From Pseudomonas huaxiensis (GTDB lineage: Bacteria > Pseudomonadota > Gammaproteobacteria > Pseudomonadales > Pseudomonadaceae), in contig NZ_QKVL01000004.1 of NCBI RefSeq assembly GCF_003231275.1, positions 186,001 to 250,000 on the forward strand: DNA of 64,000 bases, in the 5' to 3' direction. Shown here one piece after another: positions 33,058 to 41,378 of the stretch (positions are counted from its first letter, which is position 1; each line of letters opens with the position of its first letter). A program made the translations under genes and the position numbers. The notes below the pieces were generated by a model that did not search any database, was not told the DNA's origin, and saw nothing but the letters and a program-made list of their open reading frames with translations.

Positions 33058-33360
33058 ATGGGCGTTCAAGCAAAGACCCCGAGCTGGCTGGTCATCACCC
33101 CAGACAGCGTTACCGTGACTCTGACGAAGGCATCCGAAGCCAACGGCATCCAGGTCGACAAACTGCGCCTGCGTGCCCCCACCGTGCGCGACCTGCGCAA
33201 CGCCCAGGCCACGGGTGGCGATAACGACGAGCAGCGCGAGCTGAACCTGTTCGCCTCGCTGGCCGAGGTCGGTACCAAGGATCTGGAAGGGCTGACGCTG
33301 AAAGACTACACCCGCCTGCAGACCGGCTATTTTCGTCTGGTGCAAGACGACGAGTTTTAA
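33058..33360 (+). CDS. Tail assembly chaperone E
   Basis: A 100-residue protein in the gene E position between tube and tape measure. It has DUF-type tail chaperone features (VDKLRLRAPTVRDLRNAQAT, then LKDYTRLQTGYFRLVQDDEF). The stop codon is preceded by TTT in the string GAG TTT TAA, which can support a +1 shift into the E' frame. Confidence 0.85.
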   Translation: MGVQAKTPSWLVITPDSVTVTLTKASEANGIQVDKLRLRAPTVRDLRNAQATGGDNDEQRELNLFASLAEVGTKDLEGLTLKDYTRLQTGYFRLVQDDEF

Positions 33361-33472
33361 TGCCGCCTGGCAGAAACTGGCAGCAAAGCGGCTCGCCCAA
33401 GAGCTGCACTTTTCCGCTGCTGAAATCATGACCATGTCCTACGCGGACATGGTCTGGTGGCTCACGGACTGA
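33058..33472 (+). CDS. E-E' fusion chaperone by predicted +1 frameshift
   Basis: At GAG TTT TAA (33352-33360) a Phe-tRNA on TTT can re-pair with the overlapping TTT one base downstream while the stop codon waits. Translation would continue at AAT (33359) to give NAAWQKLAAKRLAQELHF and then a segment with MTMSYADMVWWLTD, ending at TGA 33470-33472. The extension resembles P2-type E' proteins. Most dsDNA phages use a -1 shift here, so +1 is unusual. The E' segment has no good start codon at its beginning, which supports fusion. Confidence 0.6.
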
Positions 33473-33490
33473 GCCCGGGGAGTGTGAGCA

Positions 33491-36400
33491 ATGGCAAGCA
33501 ATCTGGCGCTCTCGCTAGTGATCGGCGGCGCAGTTGCGTCGTCGTTTGGGTCTGCTTTGAAGACTGCCGAAAACGGCATTTCAAAGCTGGAACAGAAAGG
33601 CAACAAGGCCAAGGTGCTCAAGAGCACGATTGGCGAGACGATCAAGCTCAGGGAAGAGTGGAAGAAAGCGCACGACACCGGCTCGGCCTCGGCCGCTGGT
33701 CTGCTCCGCCGGTTGGACGCGAACCTGGATGCCTTGCGCAAACAGGGCGTCCAGGTTGGCCGGCTGGAAAAGGAATACCAGCGCCTCGGCCGGACGGCCA
33801 AAGCCGTGGATCTGCAAGTCAAAGGCCGGCAGCAACTGGACAAGGGCAAGGAGGGGGCCAAGTCCACGGTAGGCAAGGCCACGGCTGCGGTTGCAGCAGT
33901 GACCATCCCAACGATGATCAGTGCAGGGTACCAGGCCACGATCCGCGATATTGCGATCAAGGCCGGGGTGGCGAATCAGCCCGAAGAGCAGGCGATGGCC
34001 AAGCAGATCATCCAAGTATCGCAGGATACCGGGATGAGCCGTGATGGTGTTGCCGACCTGGTCAACCAGTTGGTCGGTGCCGGTATGGAACTGGACAAGG
34101 CCCTGTCCTATTCCACCGTGGCAGCCAAGTTCTCAGTAGGGCAGGGGGCCAGTGGCGTCGACGTTGCGTCGATGATCCAGGCCCTGGAGCAGAACGCGAA
34201 GATCAGCGACCCCAAGGTTATGGAAAAGACCCTGGAAGGGATCGCCCTGCAGGGCCAGGCGGGTTCGTTCGAAGCCTCGGACATGGCCCGCTGGTTCCCG
34301 GTGTTGCTGGCCGGTATGGAAAAAACCGGTAGCACCGGTCCCGAGGCGGTGGCCCAGCTCGGTGCAATGTTGCAGGTGCAGATGAAAACTGCCGGCAGCT
34401 CGGACGAAGCGGCCAACAACCTCAAGAACTGGATCGAAAAGATCGGCGCCGGTGACGTCGTCAAAGCCTACAAGGACGCGGGAATCGACTACCAGGCATC
34501 GCTCAACACTGGTATCCAGAAGGGCATGTCGGTTCTGGAATCGTCCATGGCCCTCGCGCAGAAGTACGTCCAAACGACGGACCCGGCGAAGGCCAAGAAG
34601 ATGGCTGACGCTCAGGCGAAGATTGACAAGGAGGTCGACCCGAAAAAGGCCATTAAGGCCTTGGAGGCGCTGGAACAAAGTCTCAAGACCGGCGACATTT
34701 TTGCGGACATGCAAGTCAAGGCTGCGCTGACGGCATACGGGCAAAACCGAGGGCTATATGAGCAGCTGAAAAAGGATGCTCAGGATGCCACGGGGATCCT
34801 CGACAAGAACCTGCAGGAGCGCCGCGAGACGTCGGCGCAGATGTGGACCGAGGCCAAGAACGACATCAACGAGGCCATGCGGTCTATCGGGGACGCGATC
34901 CGTCCTGCGACGGACGCGGCAGCGAAGGGAATCAGCTGGGTGGCAAAAGGCCTGGTCAGCTTGTCGGACGGCGCCCAGGTCGCCGTGATGGGAATCGGGG
35001 CCATCGTGGCAGGCTATCTGGCCTTGAAGTCGATCATCAGCGGTTACCGGATCACAAAGGGCCTGGCCGACATTGGCCGCGGTAACGTGCTGGAGCGTCT
35101 GGCCGAGCGCGCTTCCGCTGCTGGTGACGCCGCTGGATCGCGATCGAGGGGGCCGGGGACGAGCCGCAAGCCTGGGTTGCTGGACCGCCTGCGCGGTGCA
35201 GGCAACGACGGTGCAGGCGAGTCGCTTCCGAAGGTGGGGGACACGCAGAAGGTGTTCGTGGTCAATGCGGACGCCTTCGGCCGTGGGACTGGTAGCGGGG
35301 GCGATGGCGCGCCGGACCGCCGTCGTCGTCCTCGGCGCCGTCCTGGTCGGCCACGACCTCCCCAGCGGCCTGGCCGGCCCAAAGGGGTGCCGAAGGTCAC
35401 CAAGGTTCCTGATGTGCCGAAGGTCCCCAAGGTCCCTGTTGCACCGACCAGTGCAGTGGGTGACATGTTCAAGTCTGCCCGAAACTTCACCAAAGCCGGC
35501 AAGCGGTTGCCGGGAATGAACGTGATCGACTTGGGCGTCGGTGCGGTCGATCTCGCAATGAACGCCCATACCCAGGACGAAAAGGCCGAAGGCTTTGGTG
35601 GCTTGCTGGGTGGGGCAGCGGGCTCGGCGGCGGGGGCGGCGGCCGGTGCGGCGTTGGGAACGCTGATCTTGCCGGTGATCGGCACGGCCATTGGCGGCAT
35701 TGCTGGCTCGATCATCGGCGGAATGGCGGGGGAGGAGGGCGGCTCGTGGCTGGGCAAGGCGTTGTTCGGCGAGAAGAAAGAGGAAGCAGTAGCCCAGGCA
35801 GAGCTGCCCCCGGCAGCGACGACTGTCACCAAGCCGGTAGCGACCGTGTCTTACGATCCCCGCGACCCCAACTCGCAAGACCCGTTTCTGTTGCCTGCGC
35901 TGACTGCCAACCGTGTGGGTTTCCCCGGCGCCGCGTTGGTTAAGCCTCAGGTACCGATAGCTCAGCCACCGGTCGCGATACCCCCGGCGGTGGCCCAGCC
36001 CTTGGCGCCGCAGGTGTCGTATGACCCACGCGACCCGAACTCGAAAGATCCTTTCCTCCTGCCGGCGCTGACGGAGAATCGAGTGAGGTTCCCCGGCGCG
36101 GAGTTGGTCAAGCCCCAATCCCAGTCGGCGGCGATGGGTGATGTTGTGCGGGATCTGGCTACTGCGCCTGCAGCGGTACCGAGCGTTCCGGAGTTGGCCA
36201 AGGCGGCAGCGGTCAAGCCGGAGGCGCCGAAGGTCGAGCAGTCGTTCACGTTCGCACCGAACATTCCGGTGAACGTGCATGGCGACGTCAAAGATCCCGC
36301 GCAGATGGCTCAGGAAATCTGGCCGCACATCCAACGGCAGATGGAGGACTTCGCGCGTCAGCAGCAGGTTCGCCAACTGAGCGATGAGCCACACGTATAA
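33491..36400 (+). CDS. Tail tape measure protein
   Basis: A 969-residue P2 gpT-like protein that sets tail length. The N-terminal helical part includes a hydrophobic start (LALSLVIGGAVASSFGSALK). The core has DLVNQLVGAGMELDKALSYS-type phage tape-measure sequence and hydrophobic spans around 490-520 and 700-750. A low-complexity Arg/Pro region (RRRRPRRRPGRPRPP) lies near 610. Two copies of a motif with SYDPRDPNS(Q/K)DPFLLP and NRV(G/R)FPGA(A/E)LVKPQ occur near 786 and 841. The C terminus is acidic and helical. Confidence 0.93.
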   Translation: MASNLALSLVIGGAVASSFGSALKTAENGISKLEQKGNKAKVLKSTIGETIKLREEWKKAHDTGSASAAGLLRRLDANLDALRKQGVQVGRLEKEYQRLGRTAKAVDLQVKGRQQLDKGKEGAKSTVGKATAAVAAVTIPTMISAGYQATIRDIAIKAGVANQPEEQAMAKQIIQVSQDTGMSRDGVADLVNQLVGAGMELDKALSYSTVAAKFSVGQGASGVDVASMIQALEQNAKISDPKVMEKTLEGIALQGQAGSFEASDMARWFPVLLAGMEKTGSTGPEAVAQLGAMLQVQMKTAGSSDEAANNLKNWIEKIGAGDVVKAYKDAGIDYQASLNTGIQKGMSVLESSMALAQKYVQTTDPAKAKKMADAQAKIDKEVDPKKAIKALEALEQSLKTGDIFADMQVKAALTAYGQNRGLYEQLKKDAQDATGILDKNLQERRETSAQMWTEAKNDINEAMRSIGDAIRPATDAAAKGISWVAKGLVSLSDGAQVAVMGIGAIVAGYLALKSIISGYRITKGLADIGRGNVLERLAERASAAGDAAGSRSRGPGTSRKPGLLDRLRGAGNDGAGESLPKVGDTQKVFVVNADAFGRGTGSGGDGAPDRRRRPRRRPGRPRPPQRPGRPKGVPKVTKVPDVPKVPKVPVAPTSAVGDMFKSARNFTKAGKRLPGMNVIDLGVGAVDLAMNAHTQDEKAEGFGGLLGGAAGSAAGAAAGAALGTLILPVIGTAIGGIAGSIIGGMAGEEGGSWLGKALFGEKKEEAVAQAELPPAATTVTKPVATVSYDPRDPNSQDPFLLPALTANRVGFPGAALVKPQVPIAQPPVAIPPAVAQPLAPQVSYDPRDPNSKDPFLLPALTENRVRFPGAELVKPQSQSAAMGDVVRDLATAPAAVPSVPELAKAAAVKPEAPKVEQSFTFAPNIPVNVHGDVKDPAQMAQEIWPHIQRQMEDFARQQQVRQLSDEPHV

Positions 36401-36409
36401 GGAGGGCCC

Positions 36410-37255
36410 ATGGCCTATATGGAGCAACTGCAATCAGGGCTCAAGTCCTTGGTTGCAGCGGGAGAGGCTGGCCGGCGAAGTGCTGATGAAATGCTAGCGC
36501 CGGTGAACGGGGCCATCAGCGATATCACGGGTGCGGCCTCGGAACTGGAAGGTATCCCGTTCGTCGGGCCTGCTATCGGTGCGAAGCTGCAGCGCACTAT
36601 GCGTGGTATCACCGCCGCCCAGGAGACGGTCGGACGGGTGGCGTCGATGTATGGCCAGGCGACGTCAGCGGTTGCACAGGTGCAAGAACGGCTGGGTACG
36701 TTGAAGGAACAGGCCGCAAAAGCCGGGGCGGCGATCAACAAGATCGCCGGCAAGGTGAGCCCTTCCCTGGACAGCATCATGCCGACCGCATCGTTTGCGT
36801 CGGATCAGACGCCGGCGGTCGACGCGGTGAAGCCCTTCCCGCACCTGCTGATCATTCAGCCGCTCAAGCCCGACTCCCAGCCGTACTACTTCAACCTGGA
36901 CACTGCAGCGTTTGATGAGCTGCGGCGACAGACGGCATTCCGCTGGGCTGGCCAAGAACGGTTATCGCGCTCGATCGCGCAGCAGAGCGTTGGCCAGGGC
37001 GATGACAAGCTCAGCATCAGGGGCGTCGTTTACCCAGGGCAGAAGGCCGGGATCAAGCAACTGGACACGTTGCGCAGCTTCGGCCGGGCACTGCAACCGC
37101 TAGGGCTCACGACAGGATACGGCGAGGTCCTGGGCAACTGGTGCCTACTGAGCGTTGATGAGGAACAGAGCAACCTGCTCGCCGGAGGGATCCCTCGCCG
37201 GCAGGGCTTCAGCTTGGAGTTTGTGAGCTATGGCGACGACCTGCAGAACATCTGA
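36410..37255 (+). CDS. Tail protein U with helical N-terminal extension
   Basis: A 281-residue protein. The C-terminal 130 residues match the P2 gpU family (HLLIIQPLKPDSQPYYFNLD, then LSIRGVVYPGQKAGIKQLDT and GEVLGNWCLLSVDEEQSNLL). The first 140 residues are an Ala/Gly/Gln-rich helical extension absent from standard gpU of about 160 residues. gpU completes tail and baseplate assembly. It overlaps the next gene by 26 bp. Confidence 0.9.
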   Translation: MAYMEQLQSGLKSLVAAGEAGRRSADEMLAPVNGAISDITGAASELEGIPFVGPAIGAKLQRTMRGITAAQETVGRVASMYGQATSAVAQVQERLGTLKEQAAKAGAAINKIAGKVSPSLDSIMPTASFASDQTPAVDAVKPFPHLLIIQPLKPDSQPYYFNLDTAAFDELRRQTAFRWAGQERLSRSIAQQSVGQGDDKLSIRGVVYPGQKAGIKQLDTLRSFGRALQPLGLTTGYGEVLGNWCLLSVDEEQSNLLAGGIPRRQGFSLEFVSYGDDLQNI

Positions 37256-37436
37256 CGGGGATCTGCTGGACACCCTGTGCCAGCACTACTACGGGCACCT
37301 GGTGGGCACGGTGGAAGCGGTGTTGGCCGCGAATCAGGGCTTGGCTGATATCGCGCAGCCCTACAGCGCGGGTGTACTGATCGTGCTGCCTGATATCGAA
37401 GTTGCCACCGATGCGACCGTGCGGCTCTGGGATTGA
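37230..37436 (+). CDS. Tail protein X
   Basis: A 68-residue P2 gpX-like protein with LysM-like character (GDLLDTLCQHYYGHLVGTVE, then YSAGVLIVLPDI). It lies between U and D homologues as in P2. It starts inside the end of gpU in another frame. Confidence 0.88.
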   Translation: MATTCRTSDGDLLDTLCQHYYGHLVGTVEAVLAANQGLADIAQPYSAGVLIVLPDIEVATDATVRLWD

Positions 37437-37456
37437 CCTGGCCGCGCACCCCACAC

Positions 37457-37478
37457 GCCCCGCACAAGCGGGGCTTTT
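37457..37478 (+). terminator. Hairpin with T run after gpX
   Basis: GCCCCGC/GCGGGGC stem with loop ACAA followed by TTTT, located between gpX and gpD. Confidence 0.65.
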
Positions 37479-37496
37479 CATTTCTGGAGCTGAGCA

Positions 37497-38552
37497 ATGA
37501 CACCGGTATTTCGCATTGAGGCGGACAAGCGCGATATCACCGCGCTGATCAATGACCGCCTGCTGATGCTGCGCACCTCCGACAAGCCCGGGCTGGAGTC
37601 CGACGAGTTCGAACTGCGAATCGACGATCGAGGCCAGGCCGTTGCATTGCCGTCACGTGGGGCCTCGATCGAGATCTCGATGGGTTACGCCGGCCAGGCG
37701 CTGGTTAGGCTCGGTCGCTACACGGTCGACGAGGTGGAGCTGAGCGGCCCGCCTGATCAACTCGTGATCCGGGGCAAAGCCAGCGACATGCGCGGATCCG
37801 GCAAGACGACGCGCAGCGGCAGCTGGGAGGGCGTGCCCCTGCAACAGATCGTCCGGGACATCGCGGCGCGCAACGGATGGGAGGCGGTATGCCCGGTACA
37901 GACAAAGGTGCCACGGGTCGACCAGTTCAACGAGTCGGATTTCAACTTCATCACGCGGCTGGCCAAGCAGTACGACAGCACGGCCAAGGTCGCCGAGGGC
38001 AAGCTGCTGGTGCTGCCACGGCAGGACGGCAAGAGCGCGAGCGGCAAGACCCTGCCCGTCGTGACGATCACGCGGCATGACGTCAGCCGGTACCAGTTCC
38101 GGCTTGGCGACAAAACCACAAACAAGGCCGTCCAGGCCAAGTACCAGGACAAGAAGTCCGGCGAACTGAAGACTGTCGATGTCTCGAACGATGAAGCTCC
38201 CAGCTCCCTGCCGGCAGTGCATACCGAGCGGCATGTCTATCCGAACGAAACTGCAGCGCAACAGGCTGCCCAGGCGCGGTTGGCGGCATTCAACCGGAGC
38301 ACGGCGGGGGTTCGCCTGGAAATGGCTGGGCGTGCCGACCTGATCGCCGAGCAAACGATCAGGGCGGCGGGCTTCAAGGACGGGCTCGACGGCGACTATT
38401 TGGTCGACAGCGTGGAGCACACCTTCACCACCGGAGGCTGGAGGACCTTGATCGAGTGCAACGGCGGCAAGAAAGGCAAGGCGAAGGCCAAGAGCAAGAA
38501 GAAAAAACAAACCAAACCAGTCAAGACAGTCGAGCTGTCCCCATCGGCCTGA
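37497..38552 (+). CDS. Late control/baseplate hub protein D
   Basis: A 351-residue P2 gpD-like baseplate hub protein. It carries KPGLESDEFELRIDDRGQ, SGKTTRSGSWEGVPLQQIVR and DFNFITRLAKQYDSTAKVAE. The C-terminal tail is Lys-rich (KKGKAKAKSKKKKQTK). It holds the gpV spike in the baseplate. Confidence 0.93.
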   Translation: MTPVFRIEADKRDITALINDRLLMLRTSDKPGLESDEFELRIDDRGQAVALPSRGASIEISMGYAGQALVRLGRYTVDEVELSGPPDQLVIRGKASDMRGSGKTTRSGSWEGVPLQQIVRDIAARNGWEAVCPVQTKVPRVDQFNESDFNFITRLAKQYDSTAKVAEGKLLVLPRQDGKSASGKTLPVVTITRHDVSRYQFRLGDKTTNKAVQAKYQDKKSGELKTVDVSNDEAPSSLPAVHTERHVYPNETAAQQAAQARLAAFNRSTAGVRLEMAGRADLIAEQTIRAAGFKDGLDGDYLVDSVEHTFTTGGWRTLIECNGGKKGKAKAKSKKKKQTKPVKTVELSPSA

Positions 38553-38579
38553 TGGCCATCACCTACCTGGAGAAACACT

Positions 38580-39131
38580 ATGCCCATCAACGAGCAGCAG
38601 CTGCTGCGCATTCTCCCCAACGCCGGCAAACAAGCCGGCGTTTTTGTTCCTGCCCTCAACGCGGCTATGGGCAAGTACGGGATCATCACCCGGTTGCGCA
38701 TCGCGGCCTTCATTGCTCAGATCGGTCACGAGTCCGGGCAGCTCCGATATGTTCGTGAGCTGGGTGGCGATGAGTACCTGAAGAAATACGACACTGGCAA
38801 GCTGGCCCAGCGCCTGGGCAACACACCCGAGGCCGATGGTGATGGCCAGAAGTATCGCGGCCGGGGACTGATCCAGATTACCGGTAAGTTCAACTACAAC
38901 GCTTGCAGCGAGGCGCTGTTCAGTGATGGCCGGCTGCTCGGTAACCCTGAGCTGCTGGAGCACCCGGTCTACGCGTCGTTGTCGGCGGCCTGGTTCTGGC
39001 AGACCAACGGGCTCAATGGTATGGCGGATCGGGGGGAGTTCCTCCAGATCACCAAGAAGATCAACGGCGGGACCAATGGTCTGGAGGATCGCCAGAAGCT
39101 CTATGAACGGGCGCTGGCGGTGCTTCAGTGA
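38580..39131 (+). CDS. Endolysin, glycoside hydrolase family 19
   Basis: A 183-residue lysozyme/chitinase-like enzyme that cuts the glycan strands of murein during lysis. It shows FIAQIGHESGQLRYVRELGG (with the catalytic Glu), GRGLIQITGKFNYN and the C-terminal KKINGGTNGLEDRQKLYERA. No signal peptide, so the holin should release it. Overlaps the Rz-like gene by 4 bp. Confidence 0.93.
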   Translation: MPINEQQLLRILPNAGKQAGVFVPALNAAMGKYGIITRLRIAAFIAQIGHESGQLRYVRELGGDEYLKKYDTGKLAQRLGNTPEADGDGQKYRGRGLIQITGKFNYNACSEALFSDGRLLGNPELLEHPVYASLSAAWFWQTNGLNGMADRGEFLQITKKINGGTNGLEDRQKLYERALAVLQ

Positions 39132-39643
39132 GCCTGCTGGACTGGCGCCTGCCCGCTGTTGCGTTGCTGCTCGGGCTCGGCCTGGGTGGCGGTGCTGCAT
39201 GGAAGTGGCAGGCCAACGACTATCGGCGGCAACTCGCGGTGCAGGCGGGCCTGTTCCAGGACGAGCGCCTGGCGGCGGGGCTCGCCGTTATCGACTGGAA
39301 CAACGCAGAGCAGGCCAGACGCATTGCGTTGGAGGCCCGCCTGCAGGCCGCCGACAAAACCCATCATCAGGAGCTCACCGATGCGCAACAAGCCCAGGCT
39401 CGCCTTCGCGACCGCCTTGCTACTTCTGATCTGCGGCTGTCAGTCCTCCTCGATGCCTCCGCCTCGGCTGGTTGCGGTGGGGTGTCAGCCACCACCGGCG
39501 CCGGCGGCGTGGTTCATGGAGCCAGTCGAGCCCGACTTGACCGAGCGCATGCTCAACGAATTATCGGAATCACCGGTGACGGCGATCGAGGACTGATCGC
39601 GCTGAAGGCCTGCCAGGCCTACGTGCGAGGGATCGCACAGTAA
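39128..39643 (+). CDS. Rz-like i-spanin
   Basis: A 171-residue protein starting with GTG. It has an N-terminal hydrophobic anchor (LPAVALLLGLGLGGGAAWKW) and a long periplasmic coiled coil rich in Ala, Gln and Arg (about 60-115). Spanins join the inner and outer membranes in the last lysis step. An Rz1-type lipoprotein gene is nested inside it. Confidence 0.8.
   Translation: MSLLDWRLPAVALLLGLGLGGGAAWKWQANDYRRQLAVQAGLFQDERLAAGLAVIDWNNAEQARRIALEARLQAADKTHHQELTDAQQAQARLRDRLATSDLRLSVLLDASASAGCGGVSATTGAGGVVHGASRARLDRAHAQRIIGITGDGDRGLIALKACQAYVRGIAQ
39381..39596 (+). CDS. Rz1-like o-spanin lipoprotein, nested
   Basis: A 71-residue protein encoded entirely inside the Rz-like gene in another frame. 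The ATG at 39381 has AGGAG 8 bases upstream. Its signal peptide ends in a lipobox (FATALLLLICGC). The mature part is Pro-rich (PPPRLVAVGCQPPPAPAAW), as usual for Rz1. Confidence 0.82.
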   Translation: MRNKPRLAFATALLLLICGCQSSSMPPPRLVAVGCQPPPAPAAWFMEPVEPDLTERMLNELSESPVTAIED

Positions 39644-39653
39644 GTGAAAAGGA

Positions 39654-39691
39654 GCGAGCCTAATGGATGCGTCAACATCCACCAGGCTCGC
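39654..39691 (+). terminator. Long hairpin at the end of the lysis genes
   Basis: GCGAGCCT (39654-39661) pairs with AGGCTCGC (39684-39691), and TGGATG pairs with CATCCA inside, separated by an AA/CC internal loop. No T run follows, so it may be a factor-dependent terminator or an RNA-processing signal between late genes and the SOS cargo. Confidence 0.45.
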
Positions 39692-39764
39692 CGAACCCGC
39701 AGACCCTTCCTGCAAGTCCAGCCGTGGCCCCTGCCTTGTGCACAAAGCGCGGCGAGCCTAACAC

Positions 39765-39780
39765 CTGTTCATTCATACAG
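39765..39780 (+). promoter_or_regulatory. Predicted LexA box upstream of the adenine methyltransferase
   Basis: CTGTTCATTCATACAG fits CTG-N10-CAG, the gammaproteobacterial LexA operator. It ends 16 bp before the methyltransferase ATG (39797). Confidence 0.6.
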
Positions 39781-39796
39781 TAAAGACTTGCAACCA

Positions 39797-40591
39797 ATGA
39801 CCTCTCCTATTGTTCCCTGGATGGGTGGCAAACGCCGCCTGGCCGACCGCTTAATCCCCCTCTTTCCCCCTCATGAGTGCTATGTTGAGGTCTTCGCCGG
39901 CGGTGGCGCGTTGTACTTCATGCGTCCCCAGCCCGCGCCGGTGGAGGTGCTGAACGACCTCAACGGCGACCTAGTCACTCTGTACCGGGTGGTGCAGAAC
40001 CATCTTGAGGAGTTCGTCCGCCAGTTCAAGTGGGCGCTCAGCTCCCGGCAGATCTTCGAGTGGCAGAAGATGACCCGCCCCGAAACGTTGACGGACATCC
40101 AGCGTGCGGCGCGGTTCTTCTACCTGCAGCAGCATGCCTTCGGTGGCAAGGTCACCGGGCAGACGTTCGGTACCGCCACCACGGGGCCGGCAATCAACCT
40201 GCTGCGCATCGAGGAGAATCTCTCCGCAGCCTGGCAGCGTCTGGCTGGTACCTATGTCGAGAACTTGTCGTGGCTGGACTGTGCCGAGCGCTACGATCGA
40301 GCGCACACCTTTTTCTACATGGACCCGCCGTATTGGCAGACGGCCGGCTATGGCGTCGACTTCCCGTTCGGGGAGTACGAGCGCATGGCTGACTTCATGC
40401 GGCGCTGCAAGGGTAGGGTGATGGTCAGCATCAACGACCACCCGGATATCCACCGGGCCTTCGAGGGTTTCCACTTCGAGAGTTTGGATATCCGCTATAC
40501 CAACACAAACCAGCGGCAGGGAAAGGCCGAGGTCACCGGCGAGTTGGTGATCTTAAACTGGCGTCCTTCGCAGCTAGGTCAGCTGTTCTAA
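39797..40591 (+). CDS. DNA adenine-N6 methyltransferase, D12 class
   Basis: A 264-residue Dam/D12-type enzyme. The SAM-binding motif is FAGGGALYF near 38, preceded by PWMGGKRRLADRLIPLFPPH. The catalytic motif is DPPYW near 178. The start at 39797 gives the usual N terminus; the frame extends upstream through the LexA box and is not used. No cognate nuclease is nearby. It converges with and overlaps the SRAP gene by 18 bp. It may mark phage DNA against host restriction after induction. Confidence 0.92.
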   Translation: MTSPIVPWMGGKRRLADRLIPLFPPHECYVEVFAGGGALYFMRPQPAPVEVLNDLNGDLVTLYRVVQNHLEEFVRQFKWALSSRQIFEWQKMTRPETLTDIQRAARFFYLQQHAFGGKVTGQTFGTATTGPAINLLRIEENLSAAWQRLAGTYVENLSWLDCAERYDRAHTFFYMDPPYWQTAGYGVDFPFGEYERMADFMRRCKGRVMVSINDHPDIHRAFEGFHFESLDIRYTNTNQRQGKAEVTGELVILNWRPSQLGQLF

Positions 40592-41272
40592 TGGTTGAAT
40601 CAACTGTTGGCCTTGGTTGCGAACGTTGCCGACATCCTTGCCGACCGGGTGCCAGCTGAAGTCAGTCGCAGGTCGGCATCCGTTTTGGACGATCTCCGCA
40701 GCCCGAGCGGTTGGAGTGTCCGGGTCGAGCCACTCGCGGGCCAGGGCGGGTGTCAGTACCAAGGGCTTGCGGTCGTGAATGTCCACGAGCCCTTCGTCAG
40801 CGGCGGCAGTGATGATCACAAAACCATCGTGCTCGTCGGGCTCCAGCCCTGGGTGGACTTCTGCAAGCGCTGCAAAGAACAGCGGCTGATCATCGCCGGC
40901 AGAAATGTAGTAGGGCTGCTTGCGCTTTGCATCGGCCGGGTCAGGTATCCACTCGAACCATCCGTTCGCCGGCGCCACGGTTCGGCCTGCCGGCCAGAGC
41001 GATTTGAAAAATTTCCCCGTCATCACTGTCTCGGCTCGCGCATTAATCGGGTCGGGGCGCTTCCCCTTCGCCCAGAATGGCGACCATCCCCATTTCACTC
41101 GATCGACGCTCAGGCCTCCCGCGACAGGGCGGATCAGCTCTACGCGGGTCGACGGCGCGACGTTGTAGCGGTTGATCCGCTCGTGGTCATAGCCGTTGAT
41201 CACGACCAGGTCCAAGGACAGCTGCCGCAAGTAGGTGTCCATGTCATCGTATATCGAGTACCTCCCGCACAT
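40574..41272 (-). CDS. SRAP-domain abasic-site protein (YedK/HMCES-like)
   Basis: A 232-residue protein that can bind abasic sites in single-stranded DNA covalently. It starts MCGRYSIYDD, so Cys2 becomes the N-terminal nucleophile after Met removal. Other family blocks are INARAETV, GWFEWI and GFVIITAAADEGLVDIHDRK (with the active-site His). AGGAGGTGATTT before the ATG is a near-perfect ribosome site. It is divergent from the UmuD-like gene across a shared LexA box, which fits a DNA-damage role. Confidence 0.93.
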   Translation of the reverse strand: MCGRYSIYDDMDTYLRQLSLDLVVINGYDHERINRYNVAPSTRVELIRPVAGGLSVDRVKWGWSPFWAKGKRPDPINARAETVMTGKFFKSLWPAGRTVAPANGWFEWIPDPADAKRKQPYYISAGDDQPLFFAALAEVHPGLEPDEHDGFVIITAAADEGLVDIHDRKPLVLTPALAREWLDPDTPTARAAEIVQNGCRPATDFSWHPVGKDVGNVRNQGQQLIQPLEQLT

Positions 41273-41341
41273 AAATCACCTCCTCTCGTTTGTCGGTTGC
41301 TTTGCGACCATCCATTGACGTAGGACGCATCTGACAGTTTA

Positions 41342-41357
41342 CTGTATGAATATACAG
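41342..41357. promoter_or_regulatory. Predicted LexA box between SRAP and UmuD-like genes
   Basis: CTGTATGAATATACAG, almost identical to the canonical LexA operator. It lies 21 bp before the UmuD-like ATG and 69 bp from the divergent SRAP start. Confidence 0.85.
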
Positions 41358-41378
41358 CCTGCTGTGGGACACTTCGTC

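Noticed and set aside
34754..36433. 559-residue minus-strand frame
   Set aside because: Antisense to the tape measure gene, rich in Arg/His, no motif.
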